From the NCBI GenBank assembly GCA_940671915.1, contig CALNVZ010003435.1, forward strand, positions 16,825,372 through 16,889,371: a DNA stretch of 64,000 bases, written 5' to 3'. The stretch's first letter is position 1. The number at the start of each line of letters is the position of its first letter. The notes under the pieces are model-generated. The model saw only the letters and a list, made by a program, of their open reading frames with translations. It made no database searches and was not told where the DNA came from. A program made the position numbers and the translations under genes. Shown piece after piece: positions 12,142 to 26,436 of this stretch. This stretch comes from Paracentrotus lividus. Taxonomy: Eukaryota; Echinodermata; Echinoidea; Camarodonta; Echinidae.

Positions 12142-14477
12142 TGCCTTGGTCACATATCGTCGTACTTGCACGTGCGTGCTGTCTACTTGCAAAAACGTGG
12201 GCAAAATTTGGAAAAATCGTACGTCACGTACGTGGTGAGTACCGACTCGGTACGGAATTTGGTGTGCGCAGACACGACGCAGAACTTTTAGTGCAGGAGG
12301 AACTTTCGCTGCGTGCGGGCTACGTTCGAGCTACGGATTTGCCGCACGTGCGCGCACGCACGCCCTCGGCACTGCCAAGCACGCACAACGCGCCGACTCC
12401 ATAAGTCTTTTTAGATATTTGCGGCAGTCACTTACTGTACCGACGGCGCACTTGGCACGTGCGTGCTGCGTACGGGATAAGTGCGTTGCCCACGGTTTCT
12501 TTGCTCTTGCTCATTTCAACTGTTGATTGAGCACGCAGAACTCGCGTGGATCGTACGGACTAACAAAGTGCTCCGCACTTACAACGCGCGTTGTGTGCAC
12601 TGATTTCTACTGAGCCGACGTACGTTTCGTATTCAATATTATGTATATATTAAAAAATATACTAGTATGTATATAAAATATAATTATGATAATATGTGTG
12701 TATGTACATGTTTGTATATACTGTATGTCTCAATATTGCACAGAATCCCCTCACCTGTCAAAAAGTATTGCAGCATTGCATTTTTAAAATTTATTTATTT
12801 ATTTATTTTATTATTATTTTTTTTATGAGTCTTTATGATATTACATGTCATTGATGGCCTGAATATTGTCGACTATTTTTGTATGCCCTGAAATAAGAAA
12901 ATCTTCAAACATGAGAATAGTAGATTACTTGAACAAGTCATTTCTTAAAAAGAACAAGTGGGCATTATCAATAAATGAAAACTTAAAACATGTTTCATAC
13001 TTCCCAGCAAAAAATGTTTACAAAAGAGATAGCATATACGGCAGACAGCACTACCAACAGATGAAATTTAATTTTAACGTTGACAAAGACAATTTTAGTC
13101 CTGTATTGCAAATACTGTTTGATGCAACTTTATTCCACCAAATCATAGTCAATTTATTAACATAGTTATGTTGTAGTTTACAACAACAATCTATTTTTGG
13201 GGGGTAAAATTTTTATTATATTTTGCTGGATAATGACTAATGACTGCTTGTCATTTTGGCACGTATCATCCGAGTACCATCGCATAAAGATGTTCCCCCC
13301 TTGGTGACCTCCTTTTTTATTTGAATTTGATAATGATGACGATGATCCACACCATCGTAAAAACAAAGTTAACTTATTCCCAATATTAATTTGCAAAAAG
13401 CGAAACATTTCAACAGCATTCGAATAAACAATAAACGTAAACAAATATTCATTTTACGATTGTTATTACTTTTTACTGGTAAATTCCATCTCCCAAAGTT
13501 TCTTTCTTGTTTTTCTTCTTCTTTTCCTTGGGGTAGCCTACTTAGTCAATAGATTTCGTGAACAAAATCATGATACAAGTTTCAAATTCTCCGGAAACTG
13601 TTTTGATGTTTCGCTTATGCATGAAATGAAAACTCGCCAAAATGTACCATGAAACTGTCAAAGTAAAAAGAAACAAAAACAACAACAACAACACTCAAAG
13701 AAGATAAATTTGTTTCTAGCGTTGCTTAAATTGAGTCTTACATTGCAAAAACAGGTTTAATGCAATTTCATTAGGTTTTGCTGTATAATCAATCATTTTG
13801 ATGCACATCTTCCATTACAACGGCGTAAAAAGAATCTTTCTTCTCTATAGAGAAGGTGTTCGTTTTTTACTATGCCATTATAAAAAGACAAAACTTTCAT
13901 TTCATAATATACCAAACAAAATGTATAAATTGTTTGTAAAAAAGGAAAAAGCATGTGAATCAGCTATGATGCAATACTTGTGATGGTATAGGTTTATATC
14001 AGTTTATTATGTATACTGATTATGATATCATAATATGATAATATAATAAATTAATCTAAATGAATAAATATAAATAAATACAAAAATATATACATTATTC
14101 ACCAAAAATATCGAGATCAAAAACTTACGTTCATCGCACTTGCACGCACTTACAACATGCGGGTGAGTACTGACACCGTACGTGAGGTGCACTTGTAAGC
14201 ACGGCCTCCGTACGATAACGATTCAAACGCACGGAGATCGTACGTTACAAGCACGTACAGCTCACTTACAACGTGCGCAACGTGCGATGCACACAACCGC
14301 CCATTACCATACATGGTGTTCCGCCCACGTACTTACACCTTGCGCAGTCCGTGCGTTGACGTACTCGCACCGTGCGCTTGCCACTTCCCTCCACGTTTTC
14401 AGAAAAACGTAGCGACCGTAGCCTCCCAAAAAAAACGCACGGCCGAAAAAAACGTACGGCGGCTTGTGACCAAGGCA
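12142..14477. mobile_element. 2.3-kb non-autonomous DNA transposon with TACG-rich ends
   Basis: Ends are the inverted repeats TGCCTTGGTCACA (12142-12154) and TGTGACCAAGGCA (14465-14477). About 460 bp at the left and 350 bp at the right are GC-rich and packed with CGTACG, ACGTGC and GCACTTGC words in both orientations. The ~1.5 kb between is strongly AT-rich. The terminal words resemble those of the 251-bp MITE (both carry GGTCACA), suggesting a related transposase family. Flanks are TAA on the left and ATA on the right, so the target duplication is imperfect or is only TA. A 99-codon AT-rich frame in the core (12866-13165) matches no transposase motif I know; frames in the GC-rich ends are composition artefacts. 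Confidence 0.75.
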
Positions 14478-14488
14478 ATACCGGTATA

Positions 14489-14931
14489 CAGTGCGTCCCA
14501 ATTAAAAGTAAACCCAACTTTCCAAGCCTTGTATTAAAACTGTATAACTTAGAGTACATTTATTTTTATATCATAAAAAAGTAACTTATATTCTATCTGA
14601 TGATATCAACCTTATACCTGTGCTGTCATGAATGACCGAGGACTTCAGTTATTAAAAGCTTCTGTCAAAAAATAGATTGTATACTAACTTTTATCAGAAG
14701 CAAACCTTGCTTTCTTATCATTAATTCTTTGTTTGAGGTCCATTTGAGACTCCATGTGGCACAGGAATCCTTGGAATATTGAAATACAAGGTTTGCATTT
14801 GCACAAACTTGGTACCTCAATTTTGATGATTTTCTATATAAGTCCAAGTGCTCCGTCATCCGTCACACACATCATTAATTTTAATATGATGCTCTAGAAG
14901 TTAGGTGCACTTTTTTTTCTGGGACGCACTG
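14489..14931. mobile_element. 443-bp mariner-type MITE
   Basis: Terminal inverted repeats CAGTGCGTCCCA (14489-14500) and TGGGACGCACTG (14920-14931), flanked on both sides by TA (14487-14488 and 14932-14933), as in Tc1/mariner insertions. The repeat continues more loosely inward as an A-rich tract. The interior is AT-rich with no transposase motif. It sits 11 bp from the end of the preceding 2.3-kb element. Confidence 0.85.
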
Positions 14932-14933
14932 TA

Positions 14934-16589
14934 TATTAACCTCTTTATTCTTGTAATAATTTATATTATACAACTTTCGCTATTTTATTAGTGTTTGTGA
15001 TTTGCATGATTCTGAAAGGGTAACAAATAGTACTGAAAAACACAAAATAAATGTCAAAAATAGTCATTGTATTGGCCTATCAGCTTTTCAATAAGATGTA
15101 ACTTAATGATTTATCAAGCATAATTTCGAAATTGATATAATGGAAACAAACGTGGAAATGACCAACTTCACCATTCATAATTAGATTGTTAAATAATCTT
15201 AAATCATTATGAATTGGATTATCTATTGGTAAATTCTATTGGCAAATTTTCAATGCGGTAAAAACCTCTAAGATGTTATAGCAAATAGTTAATTTTGTGT
15301 TTTTCCCTAAATTACACAATAAAAAATGTCATACGCCGATATCATGCTGTGATACAAATAAAAATACATATGTTTACCAAAAAAACAAAAAAACAAAAAA
15401 GCAATATATCCGACACTAAATAAATTGTCTGTACTTGATGTATTTCTTTTTTGTAACTAATTGACCAATTGAATTAAATGTTTATTAAGAGGCTCTCATT
15501 TAAAAAAGTTTGAATCATAACTTATAATGATGGATAAACGTTCATCATATGCAATGTCTGTTATTTATGATAATTTTTTCCCTTCTAAACTCAAGTGAGG
15601 TTTTATAGGTCGTATATTAAAAGGGAAAGAAAGTCCATAGGGCTTTACACACGGTTAAGCTTTTTCATTATGGTAATGCACTTTCTCTCAATTCCAGTTC
15701 GCACATCGTTGAGTTCGTATTCAATGCGAAAAAGGCGAATTAAATAACGCGGCGAACAGATAATGACCGAGCGTATTAGGCCTGAAGCTTTGATTTCATA
15801 TGATGTCTAATATATTGATGATATTCCCGCTATTAAGTTGATTAAGGTGAAAAAATTAAATGGAAAATTTACCGATGCACGATGACCTATATTTAAGCAC
15901 TTACATCCCGCATAAAGTACAAATTATTTAGTAATAAAAGATTTTTTTTTTTTTAAATCGTAATATGCCTTTGTATTCGGCAGCCCTTTTATTTTTTATC
16001 AAGACCCATAGATAAAAGAAATTAAAAATAATCAAATATATCTGTACTTCATTATGAGTCAATATTATAAAGGGGATTTCATACATAACATCGACGGATA
16101 AATTTAACCCCAATTATAAATGCAATATATATGTAAATGATTTGGAGGTGTTTTTCCTTGAAAGCTAATGCGATTTCATTTTAATAAAATAAACAGAAGG
16201 GGGGAGACATTTGGTTATATATAGTTATCAAATAAATCCTAGCTCTAATTATCATTCATTATACTTCATCCTTTTTCTCTATTATCTTAAAATAAAATAC
16301 ATTGTGTTAGATACTCTTCACAAAAATCGATAAGCCTATCTTTCTGGAAGGCAAACTAGGGTTATGGCCTCTTTGCCCGAACCCCAATTTTGCATGGCTA
16401 AGCTCAAGGGGAAGAATATATGGCATGAATTATCACGATGCATCGCAAACCGTCTTGATCGATACAATCATGTATGTGGCAAATTTGTTATACGGTATAT
16501 AAATGATTCAGCGATGTCGGAACCAGGCTTTGGATTTTTTTTTTTTTTAGGAAGACAGCATATTTTTTTTTTCTTTTTTCTTTTTGGTT
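14934..16589. other. gene-less AT-rich stretch
   Basis: No feature that I can support. Contains A-runs (15380-15402) and a T-run (15941-15954). Confidence 0.45.
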
Positions 16590-16727
16590 CATTTTCTAAG
16601 GTCTTTTCTCGGTGGTGTCTGTTGTAAAACGAAATCCTGTAACCACATTTTGTCTATACTTTAAGAAATTAGTGAAAAGAATATACCCCTCACTGGAAAT
16701 GCATTTTTTTTTTTCCATTTTCTAAGG

Positions 16728-16762
<35 letters not shown>

Positions 16763-16849
16763 GTGGTGGCTGTTGTTAAACGAACACATCCTGTAACCAC
16801 ATTTTGTCTATACTTTAAGAAATTTAGTGAAAAGAATATACCCCTCACT
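16590..16849. repeat. two-copy tandem duplication with expanded T-tract
   Basis: A unit beginning CATTTTCTAAGGTC and ending ATACCCCTCACT occurs at 16590-16694 and again at 16716-16849. The second copy carries a ~30-base T run (16731-16760) where the first has only TTTTCTC. The shared block includes CCTGTAACCACATTTTGTCT. Poly-T slippage explains the length difference. Confidence 0.9.
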
Positions 16850-18157
16850 ACACGATGTCCTACAGAATTATGTTCTCTACAAAATCGCAGCATTGTCATG
16901 ATTATGGAATTCTAGCCTATCGTATATCCAATGTCAATTTGTACACACAGCACGAAAGTGCCGAACGTGCCGGCGAGCATAATGTGACTTTGTAAATCAA
17001 ATTAAAAATTCCATCTGCCCTTCCCGGACGCCCCCATGAATGCTCGACGACGGTTATTTATAGCTCGGATGCACACCAGCCCGACAGGTCGGACATAATC
17101 GCAGTGGCTTCTTCCCCCTTTCCCCCTACATTTGCTTTGCGGGACACTCGTTCATTGACAACTTACCAACGTGTGGAATATACCACGTTACTGAGTAATG
17201 CAGAGGCGGTCTGGTTGTAGGGTGGCAGTGGTATAATCGAATTTCACTTGGAGGGGCAGCGTCTATAAGATATCTTGACATATAAACGCGTCATTATCGT
17301 TCATTATGTAGTCGTTACAGATCATAACAGTCGTTTGTCATCGGTCCGCCTCGGGCTGGTCATCCATTAACATTCTGTAGGGATGAGCACAATAGATAAC
17401 GGTCGGAGATCTCTAACCTTCTCAAATACGTATGCAAAAGGAATGTAGGATGGACGGATTATTAAGCTAGTTCATGAGGCGATTGGGAGGCTGTACGTAG
17501 GAATAGGACGGGGCTCGATTTAATGTAAATCAATTTCGTATATATTTCAATCTGACATAATGATGCAAATTTATGAATACCCTAAAGCTTTTCAACAAAA
17601 AATAAATAAATAAAGAGCCCTGCAAGCTAAGGTGAATTTCGAACGCTATGTTAAATTTGAGCAGACGAAAAGAGAGAGGGAGAGGGAGGGAAAGAGAGAG
17701 AGAGAGAGGGAGGGAGGGGGAGAAGGAAAAGTTATATGTTCTGATCGATTCGTTTTGGGGATATCATATTCTAAGATTGGATTTCTTATCATCCGATACC
17801 GCTATCTCAATTAGATATGAACATTGTTATGACATTAAGAATCTATGTCACCGCTGTGCACCCTTTCATTTCCTTCTTCACACTTTTTTTTCTCTCTTCG
17901 TCTCTCTATCTCTTTCTCTTTGTTCTTCTTCTTCTTCTCCTTCTCATCTTCTTCTTCTTCCCCTTTCTTTTTTGCTAAATGCGTTTTATTTTATTTTTGG
18001 TAATCATGATGTGCTACGCATTTTATTTTAGACTATAATCCTATTAATGAGGAATCGAATATGAATAAGTTCACAAATGTTTCAATAGCAGGAGATAATC
18101 ATAATGTTTCATAATACTTTGAATTCAACATCATCACTATCTCCTCTTCTCTCTCAT

Positions 18158-18196
<39 letters not shown>

Positions 18197-21100
18197 ATCT
18201 GTTTCTCTCGTTTTCTCTTTTCATCTCGATTGAGTCATACATGTCTTTAGTTTACACGTTCAAAAAAGAAATATTGTTTCGTTAACACTTCGTGACCTTC
18301 TTGAAAGAGTACATTATATCATATCATGTGTGTTTGTTTGTGTGGTCATTAAAATTAAAAACTTATCAATAAATATGCCTTCCACACACATTCATTACAT
18401 CATCAATAAATAACTTACTGTGATAACATTAGAGAAGAAAAAAAACAATTCCTCGTCAAAAAATATATTAACCTACCACGGGAGAACCATGAGCAAAAAC
18501 TTTTGTCCATTATTTGTCATGATTGCGATCAGGCATGTCAGTATCTTTATATTGAAACTTATAAAATGTTCACATACTGTTGAAAATTTGATCATTAAAA
18601 TCTAGAGTTCTCTCGATCGTGAGATTTCAAACTTTCCACACCTATCTTGCTCAATAAACAATAAACATAATCGACCTTCAGTAAAGATCCACCTGGAAAC
18701 TATAACTATATTTTACACTCCAATATCGTCTATACATCATGCACGCGAAATCGTATTATTTTATGTCATTAAAACCTGAAGGGCAGAGTTGATCATTTTC
18801 GCACTTGATAATAGTTTTGTATTGGATACTTTTTAATCATTAATGGACCAAGGTGTGTAATGTTTTTTTCTCAGTTGCACTTTCCTATCTTCTTTCTCTT
18901 TCGCTCTGTCACATTTTGTAAATCATTTTTTTAAGTGAACTATAAGGACGAATCGTCAAACCGTAAGTCCCTTGCTTTAGTCAGTTATTGTAATTTTCAC
19001 ACAGTATTGTCTTCCATGCGTTTAGTCAATAATGTTTTAATGTCTGGCGTTTCTTTCTGCATGTTTATCTTTTTCTCGTGCAGGTTTAAGTTTCTCTTTT
19101 CTTAACTCACTTAAATCATTTATTTACCCCCCCCCCCATCTCTCTATTATATCTTTCTCAATTCTCCCCCTTTTTAATTTCCTCTCTTCTGTTCTTACTA
19201 GTTTATGTTGTAATGTTTACTACGATTCTCGTTGCAATGTATTAACAGTAAATTGACCAATAATAGCAACTGCAAGAAAGTTTTCGCTTTTCTCGGCCGG
19301 GTCAGTGTGTTCTGAATATTATATACCTTAAGGTACTCCAAGGTAATATATAGTAACATATCGTTACGTACCTTTTTTTTTCTCTCTAATTGTTCTACTT
19401 ATCTTAATTTTTTAAATTTTTTATTATTGTTCTATTTTTCGTTTTTGTTGTTGTTGCTGTTGTTTTTCTTTAATGTGAACTCGCATTGTGAGTCTTTGGA
19501 CTTTTTGACGAGCCTAAATAGAATCAAGTTTGATTTAGAATTTTTAATTCGGAATCTTTGTCTGTCTCACTCTCTATCTCACAACCGAGATGTACGAACT
19601 CGGTTGTACTTCTCGCCGTCAAGATGTCTGAGCCTATTCCTTTCTTGTTCCGTCGTCATAAACCAGCCCCATTCCTCATGAACGGACATCGATGACCACT
19701 GCTACCTAATCGTTCGTAAATCCCCCGTCACGTTTTGATGACCAGTAGGAAATCCGACAAACTGAAAGATGCTGAAAAGAAGAGAGTTCTCTAAGTGCAA
19801 CTCGTTTTACTCATTATTCATACTAAACTTACCAAGGTGCTATTTTCGTATTAGTTGATGATGTTTCGAGCGTTGTAGCATATATAGTGTCTACTCATGG
19901 TAAGGAATGAGGTGAAACAGCGTTGAGGGATTTATCTATTTAAGGATAAAATGGATGACTTAGTTTGAGCTAATTGTGTCATTTACTAATCGTCAGATGA
20001 CAGTGAAGTTGACATAGATGTTTTCGATATGTAGTATATATAATTAAGTATATTAGGTTAATTGCTATATTGAAGGGATAAGCCGTTAGGAATGGTCCTT
20101 GATTCAAACACGTTCTCAATAGTGGCGGTTCCAGGATTATATAACGGAGGGTGGAGGTTATGATAATTTTACACTATCTCTTTATATGTATTGTGATTCT
20201 TTTTAAAAGAATAAAGGGGGAAGGGGCCTCCGCCTAGATTCACCATTGGGAAGCCCGTCAAAAAATCTTGTCAACGAATGTTCTACCATAAACATTTTCA
20301 TTGCCGATATTATATAGGTTATGTAATGCTGCACCATGAATTTTAGGCCACAAACGCATACTTTGAATAACATTTTTTATATATATAACAGTGGCAATCC
20401 AGCCGCATGGCGCATTGAATTATCATGATTATATTCATCCCTGGATCGAAGGAGAGTATTACCGGCCAATTAAGTGCCAATGACCAGGATAAATCTCGCT
20501 GTGAATAATTAATAGCCTGACCCACGAATCAATGTCCTGCCGATTTAAGGAAAGACTTAATCAATTATCTCAAGGCTTCAAGATAATCTCCAACATGGTC
20601 ACAAGTTCAATACTGTGTTTAGCTGCCATAATTAATTAGTCTGAGTATAGTAGTGACCTCACTAGGGAAAGTATAACTCCCAGGCATTTACTTTATTATT
20701 CCATCAATTTAATGAGTGAACGTGGGTTCTGTATTACAGGCGAGCTAATGTATGCTTTTAGTATAGGTGGTTGTGTAATGTTCATGAGTTCTTGCTTGAT
20801 ACCACGTGTATGTTGAACGTGTATGAATTTTCGTACTGTGTAAATGGTGTTTATAATGTGCATAAATCATGTAAATAGAAAGAGATAAACTAGAATGGTA
20901 ACCCCTCTGCTCACAGATTCGATTATTATTATTTTTTTTTCAATAAAATTAAATGCAAATAATATCAGGGATATAATACTCCCCCCTCTCACTATAAAGA
21001 AAAATCAATAAATAAATCATTTTATACATTATAAATGGGTAAAACATAGTAATATTTATCAAAGACGTTTCTTTTCTGTCCAATGGCGTTGGTCATGTAA

Positions 21101-21420
21101 ATTGAAACAATAGTTCTGTAGAGAAGAAAGCTAAACGATAGCAAAAATATGATTAAATGAAATAAAATTTTAATTTGAGGCTTTTGTCAGTATCTTGAAC
21201 ATGATCAAAACCGGTATTCCATATCAATTCAACTAAATCAATTTAGTTGCTATTAGTATCATTAAAGGGTGTAAAACTATAATCGTTGATACAATGAATA
21301 CAATAATTTTATAACTATACAGTTTTGACTATACTCCCACCAGAAAGCTGGGGTAATTGTAAAAGGTGTAGTTGTCTGGATGCAAAAAATAACGATGCAT
21401 TTAAAAAACAAATTATTGAT
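16850..21420. other. gene-less stretch with CT/GA microsatellites
   Basis: Simple repeats: GA-rich at 17670-17720, CT/TTC-rich at 17885-17965, (CT)n at 18158-18200, and a C-run at 19127-19137. A block at 17020-17180 is GC-richer and contains TTATTTATAG, but lacks a coding pattern. Open frames in the CT/GA tracts are low-complexity. No supported exon. Confidence 0.45.
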
Positions 21421-21616
21421 ACACCCCCCCCCCCCCCAAAAAAAAAAAATAATAATAAAATAAATAAAAATAAATTAAAATAATAAATAAATAAATAAAT
21501 AAAAAATAAATAAAATAAATTAAAAAAAAATAAATAATAAATAAATAAAATGAATAATAAAATAAAATAAATATATAAATAAATAAATTCCAAAAAAAAA
21601 ATTAAAAAAAATCAAA
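21421..21616. repeat. C-run / poly-A / (AAAT)n microsatellite
   Basis: About 15 C, then A-run, then about 150 bases of AAAT/AAT repeats. The Phe/Leu/Tyr-rich minus-strand frame across it is low complexity. A similar compound tract occurs at 56651-56910. Confidence 0.95.
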
Positions 21617-24341
21617 ATCAAACAGTATGGACATTCCAGTTCGTAAACTAACCTAAATAGAAACACAATATATCAGACATTTCAAATCAGTGACCCTGTT
21701 CCAATATACTCGTATAAAATGTTATTTAAAAAGTATTCCCAAATTTTGATTTCCCAATTTGGCAGAAATTCATAGAAAACGAATCGATATCTTGTACTCA
21801 AGAAGTTTCAATACAAGGTAGTGGCAATACATATTTTATTACCTCAAAAAACAAAGCTCGAAATTGTAACAAATATTCCTTCCCAATTTCTTCCAGTGAA
21901 ATAAATATATATAACAATTTAGATGACTTTCCGCTTGCTTTTCCTATGAGAGTACAGCCGAGAGCTATTTCCGCAGCAAAGTAATGGATACCTGCATGTT
22001 ATTTAGGAACTCTAAAATCATCGTTTACTATGTTTACTTTAAAAACAATTTTTACGTGTATGCCCATTATATACAAGATTTTAATGGCTAAATAAAAATG
22101 GAACAATTTTCCAGTCTCCATACTACCAAAGACATCGCAAAATTGTTCCTTTATGGTGAATTGATTATTTATAAGATACAAAAATTAATCTTGTATTATT
22201 TTCTTAGATATTAGATATTTTCTAGATTTGCCTAAAAAATACTGGATCTATTTCAACTTCAGCCATACTAAAAGGTGAAACAAGTTTCATTTTTGAAATC
22301 AACTAATCCGTAATTCCTCCCTTAAGAGTGCATTTTCACTCAAAAAATTAAGAGTGAAAGAACATTTAGTCAAATAGTTTGCTTTTTTTTTTTAAACGGT
22401 TTGAGTAATAGCCCTATCATTATTTTCATAGAAAATTGAAACCGTGTTAAATACTGCGTTACAACATTTAATTTATATTTTAAGAAAATGACCATGAATA
22501 TATCCACGTTTACCGACTTTACTTTGTATGACCGTCAATCCAGTCTTCCAATTAACCTTCAATTTATAAGCCATTTTATATGTAAACGTCGATTAAATAC
22601 AATGTTTTTTGTTTTCCAAGTGACAAAGAACCTCGTTCATTACTATTTATACATATACAGTACTTCTCTGTACGAAAAAAAAATGTGTTCAGAAGACAAT
22701 CTAGTCTTGTGTTCTTATTTCATGTCATTCGTAAGGTTCTTGCGGGCGCTTGTGGGTATTTTAAAGAAGGGTTCGGCTTGAGTTGCTCTGCAAAAGTGTG
22801 ACGAATCAGGATGAGAATAGAAGAACAGGGGAAGGAACGGTGAAAACGTGAGAAGATGAAAATAGAGAGGGGAGAAAGAGAGGGCAAGAGAATGAAGACA
22901 TCAAGATTAAAAGAGGGGCAGCGTGGAAGAAGGGGAACGGATAGTCAATATACCTGTACGCTTGCACTGACGCAAGTACGCATTAGTTCCACCTCCTGCG
23001 TTCGATAAAATTTGACGACCGGAAAATTGTCCGCATAATTTGGTAATAATCAATGTGTTTTTAGCCCAGAGGGTCACGGAGAGGGTTTGTGGGGCTCTCA
23101 GGGATGTGGATGTTCACCCATTATGTTTTTATTCCGAGTAAGAAATGTAATATAGTTGCTGCTGACGTGGCGTAGGCACTATGGTTTGATACACATAAAG
23201 CGTATGCAGTGCAAGACTTTTAATCCGCAATTTATAATGTCGCATAGAATATCCTGTAGATAAGCCAGAAAAGTGGGCGTCATGAATTTTATTGATTTTC
23301 CGACACCACATTCGGTATATTTCCCATTCCCTCTGATCTGGCGACCCGTTAATAAATCATAGCCCCTGATTCAATGTGAAATGCGGATGTTCTTTCTTTA
23401 ACGAACCGATGGAAACAGGACAATATATTCATGAAATGCATCTCAATTAATGTGTCCCAATTGCTCTGTGAAGTTACCGTAAACTGGATGTTTATGTAAG
23501 GAGTGGAATTGTTGGAGTGGCCTTAATACCGACTTCATCTACACGAATAACTGGAATACCCAAAATGGACGATCTTGTTGTGAGACATTTAATCGAGCTT
23601 GCTTGTACTTCCTGATTTTTTCATGCTAATGAGTCAGTTCACTTCATTTACACGAATTGAATAAAATAAGAAGGATAAAACACATTCAAAATGTACAGAT
23701 ATCACGAGTAACTACACTAAACCAAGAACAGAAATTAGAGGGAATTAAAAGAGGGTGTTATGACTGCTTTACAACTTTAAGGGGGTGTTTTTAAATTTAT
23801 GATTTAGTTGATGCGTTGAGATATTGTCGATCTTAAGATTAAACACCCAGAGGTTAATCCTAAAATTTGTACATGAAAAACTGAATAACCATTGCAGACA
23901 AGAGAGAATGAAAGCAAACGAATGTGTGGAATGGAATAAGACCTTTTGAGAATCAAATGAGCAAAGCGACAGAAGATTGTTATGATAATTTACAATTAGA
24001 AGCTGACACGCAATTAGAGGCACCATAATAATAGTTGTGTTAGCTGAGGAGGTTCAAGCCATCTTGCCAATGCTTTGCTTTCGAATCATAGGCTTATATG
24101 TTAATCTAGCTTGCGTGTTGAGCAGACTACCCTGGATCAATCCTAGTATGACTACGACAATCTTTTATAATCTATGACTCATTCATGCACGAAAGACTGG
24201 GAGACCAGAATGAAGCCCCTTAAAACACGTTTGATACTGTAGCAGGTAGGACGTTTTGGCCTGCATTCGATGCCATAAAAGTATCAATGGGTAATATCAT
24301 CCAAGCAATTTCTCAAAATAATTGATTGTCGATTGATTAAA
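21617..24341. other. gene-less stretch
   Basis: Nothing recognised. A GC-richer purine patch (22800-22950) and a block at 22970-23330 lack coding signals. It ends at a poly-A run (24340-24360) immediately before the first long direct-repeat arm. Confidence 0.45.
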
Positions 24342-24360
24342 AAAAAAAAAAAAAAAAAAA

Positions 24361-26436
24361 ATGTGTTTGAAAAGGCAAACGTTGTGGCGGGAGTTTCTAT
24401 TTTGAGCGACTTAGGACTCGCGTTAAGTGTGTAACACCAATTGGTGTAATGGTATTGTAGGGCCTTTTGAATTTGGCTAGCTATGGAAGGTCATAATGAC
24501 CCTCTTTATGAAAGAATCTGTTAAGGGCCTATGAATTGGTCACTTGGTGCAAGCAAAATGGCAATGTTGGTGATCATGTTTTCGGGCTATTATGTGCTTG
24601 AAATTCGTTCGTCAAATTATAAAGGCGTAATGTTTTCGTTGGCCAATGGTATAGAAACATAATTATCATTGCGTCAGCAATTCAAATGGGTAATCTGGTT
24701 GCCTCTCTGAATCCCCATTGTCAAATAGGTAAACCTTTTTCACATCAATCCATAGAGGTTTGGTCTAATAATTGGGAACTTGCTGGTTTTGATGCATGAT
24801 TTTCCTATTACCCCTAGCAGCAATGATTGTTGAAAATTGTATTCTGTTTTTGCTAAAGCTATATTGGCATAGTTGTTTTTCAGGCAAAGCTTTCCGAGTC
24901 AATATAAAATCTATGCCAAGGCTTCACTCGCATTTCAGAGCGGGGAGCCGAGTTTTTGGTTGGCCAGCGGTTAGTTAGCAAAACGACATAATTCGGCAGA
25001 AAATTGTTTGGTTTGTCGATGTATATGATATATTGGCCTTACACAAAAGTATTTGGGTCAGGAAATATATATGTTATGGACATATCCATATGTTATATGC
25101 GTATGTGTGTGTCACTTTACAGCTTGGCTTAATACGAAATGTATGTTTGGCCTGTCTTGGTTCATAGTCAGGAGGGTTGTGCATATGAACAAAAGCTTTA
25201 AGTCTCACTGATGGCAAAGGCGCGGGGGATTGTAATGTGACGTTTGGTTACGTCGATGTATTTGGTAAATTGTCCACAGACAAAGGTAATATTGAGGCAA
25301 TGACTGTTATACATGGTACGGCCTATATATGTTATGGATAAGATATGTATAGTATACTTATATATGTTGGAGTGTGTTATGTAACACCCCGGGTCAATAC
25401 GAAATACAATGTAAATGTTTAGGCCTGTGTCGGTTTTATAGGCAGGTGGGTAACAAAGCTTTAGATCTCACTCGATGAAAGGCGGGGGGATTAGTGCGTA
25501 ACAATTTGGTTTTGTCGATGTATTTGTAGACAAGATTTATTGAGGCCAATCGACATAATATTATTATGTGTGTATAATATGTATATGTATTATGTGCGTG
25601 TGTTATGGATAATATTACATCTATAAGGAGCGCGTTATGTAACGCTTTCGGTCAATAGGAAATAATGTTTAAGCTTGTATCGGTTGTATAGGCAGGAGGG
25701 TGGTACATATAACAAAGCTTAAGTCTCACTGATGGCAAAGGCGGGGGGATGGTACGTGAGCATGCTTTAGGGCTGACTCGATTTCAGAGGCGGGCAGGCC
25801 CGTACGTTTTATAAATAGCTTTTATTGCACGCTATTATAGAAATTTAGCAAATGGTATTGGCTTTACCCGATTGCATAGGCGGGGAAGCTGGCAGGCTAT
25901 ATGTTTACAAGGATTCGTTAGGTGCGAATTTTATGTTGTGACACCTAATAGTGATAATTTTGGAAGTTCTTAAGTAAGCCAGAACATTGATACTGGTGGT
26001 GAATGTGGTTTGCTTTGTTATGCAAGTAATGATTAAAAGCGACTGTAGGGGGTAAGAGAAAGAGGCAAATGTTGATTTGTGGGCCAATTTAGCATAGCAT
26101 ATTTTCATCTTGATTCGATTGTTTGCTGAACTATATGTCATGTATGTGAAGCTGCAATGTTATAGTGACGTCATTTTGGATTTATATTGATAATTATAAA
26201 CAATGGTTGTTAACGGTTAGTTACCTACTGTGGATTGTGTTGAGCTATGGTCACTGCCATATCGATTCAATAGTAGGCCACTCCTTTTGGTTTATAGCTA
26301 GTGGTCTAGCTATGAATGCTAGACTGGCGTTTTCAATGGTGATATGAATTTGAATCATTGCTCAATTGCAATGGCGGTAGTTTGGAGTAATAGGCAGATA
26401 AAGTAAATTAGTTTTCATGAATATGGTCTCAAGAAG
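24361..26436 (+). repeat. 2.1-kb direct repeat, arm A
   Basis: From ATGTGTTTGAAA to about TCTCAAGAA this segment matches 30368-32474 throughout, in the same orientation. Differences are overwhelmingly one- or two-base insertions/deletions, many in homopolymers (for example AAAA/AAA, GGG/GG), with few substitutions. That is the error profile of uncorrected long reads rather than ordinary divergence. The arm begins directly after a poly-A run. It includes the degenerate motif array described separately. Flanks of the two arms differ, so a real tandem or segmental repeat is also possible. Confidence 0.93.

Noticed and set aside
14182..14584. Several overlapping frames on both strands
   Set aside because: They lie in the TACG-rich terminal region of the 2.3-kb transposon and its flank, open because of composition. 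No transposase motif.
17632..18031. Arg/Glu-rich and Ser/Leu-rich frames
   Set aside because: GA and CT tracts; no splice signals or conserved content.
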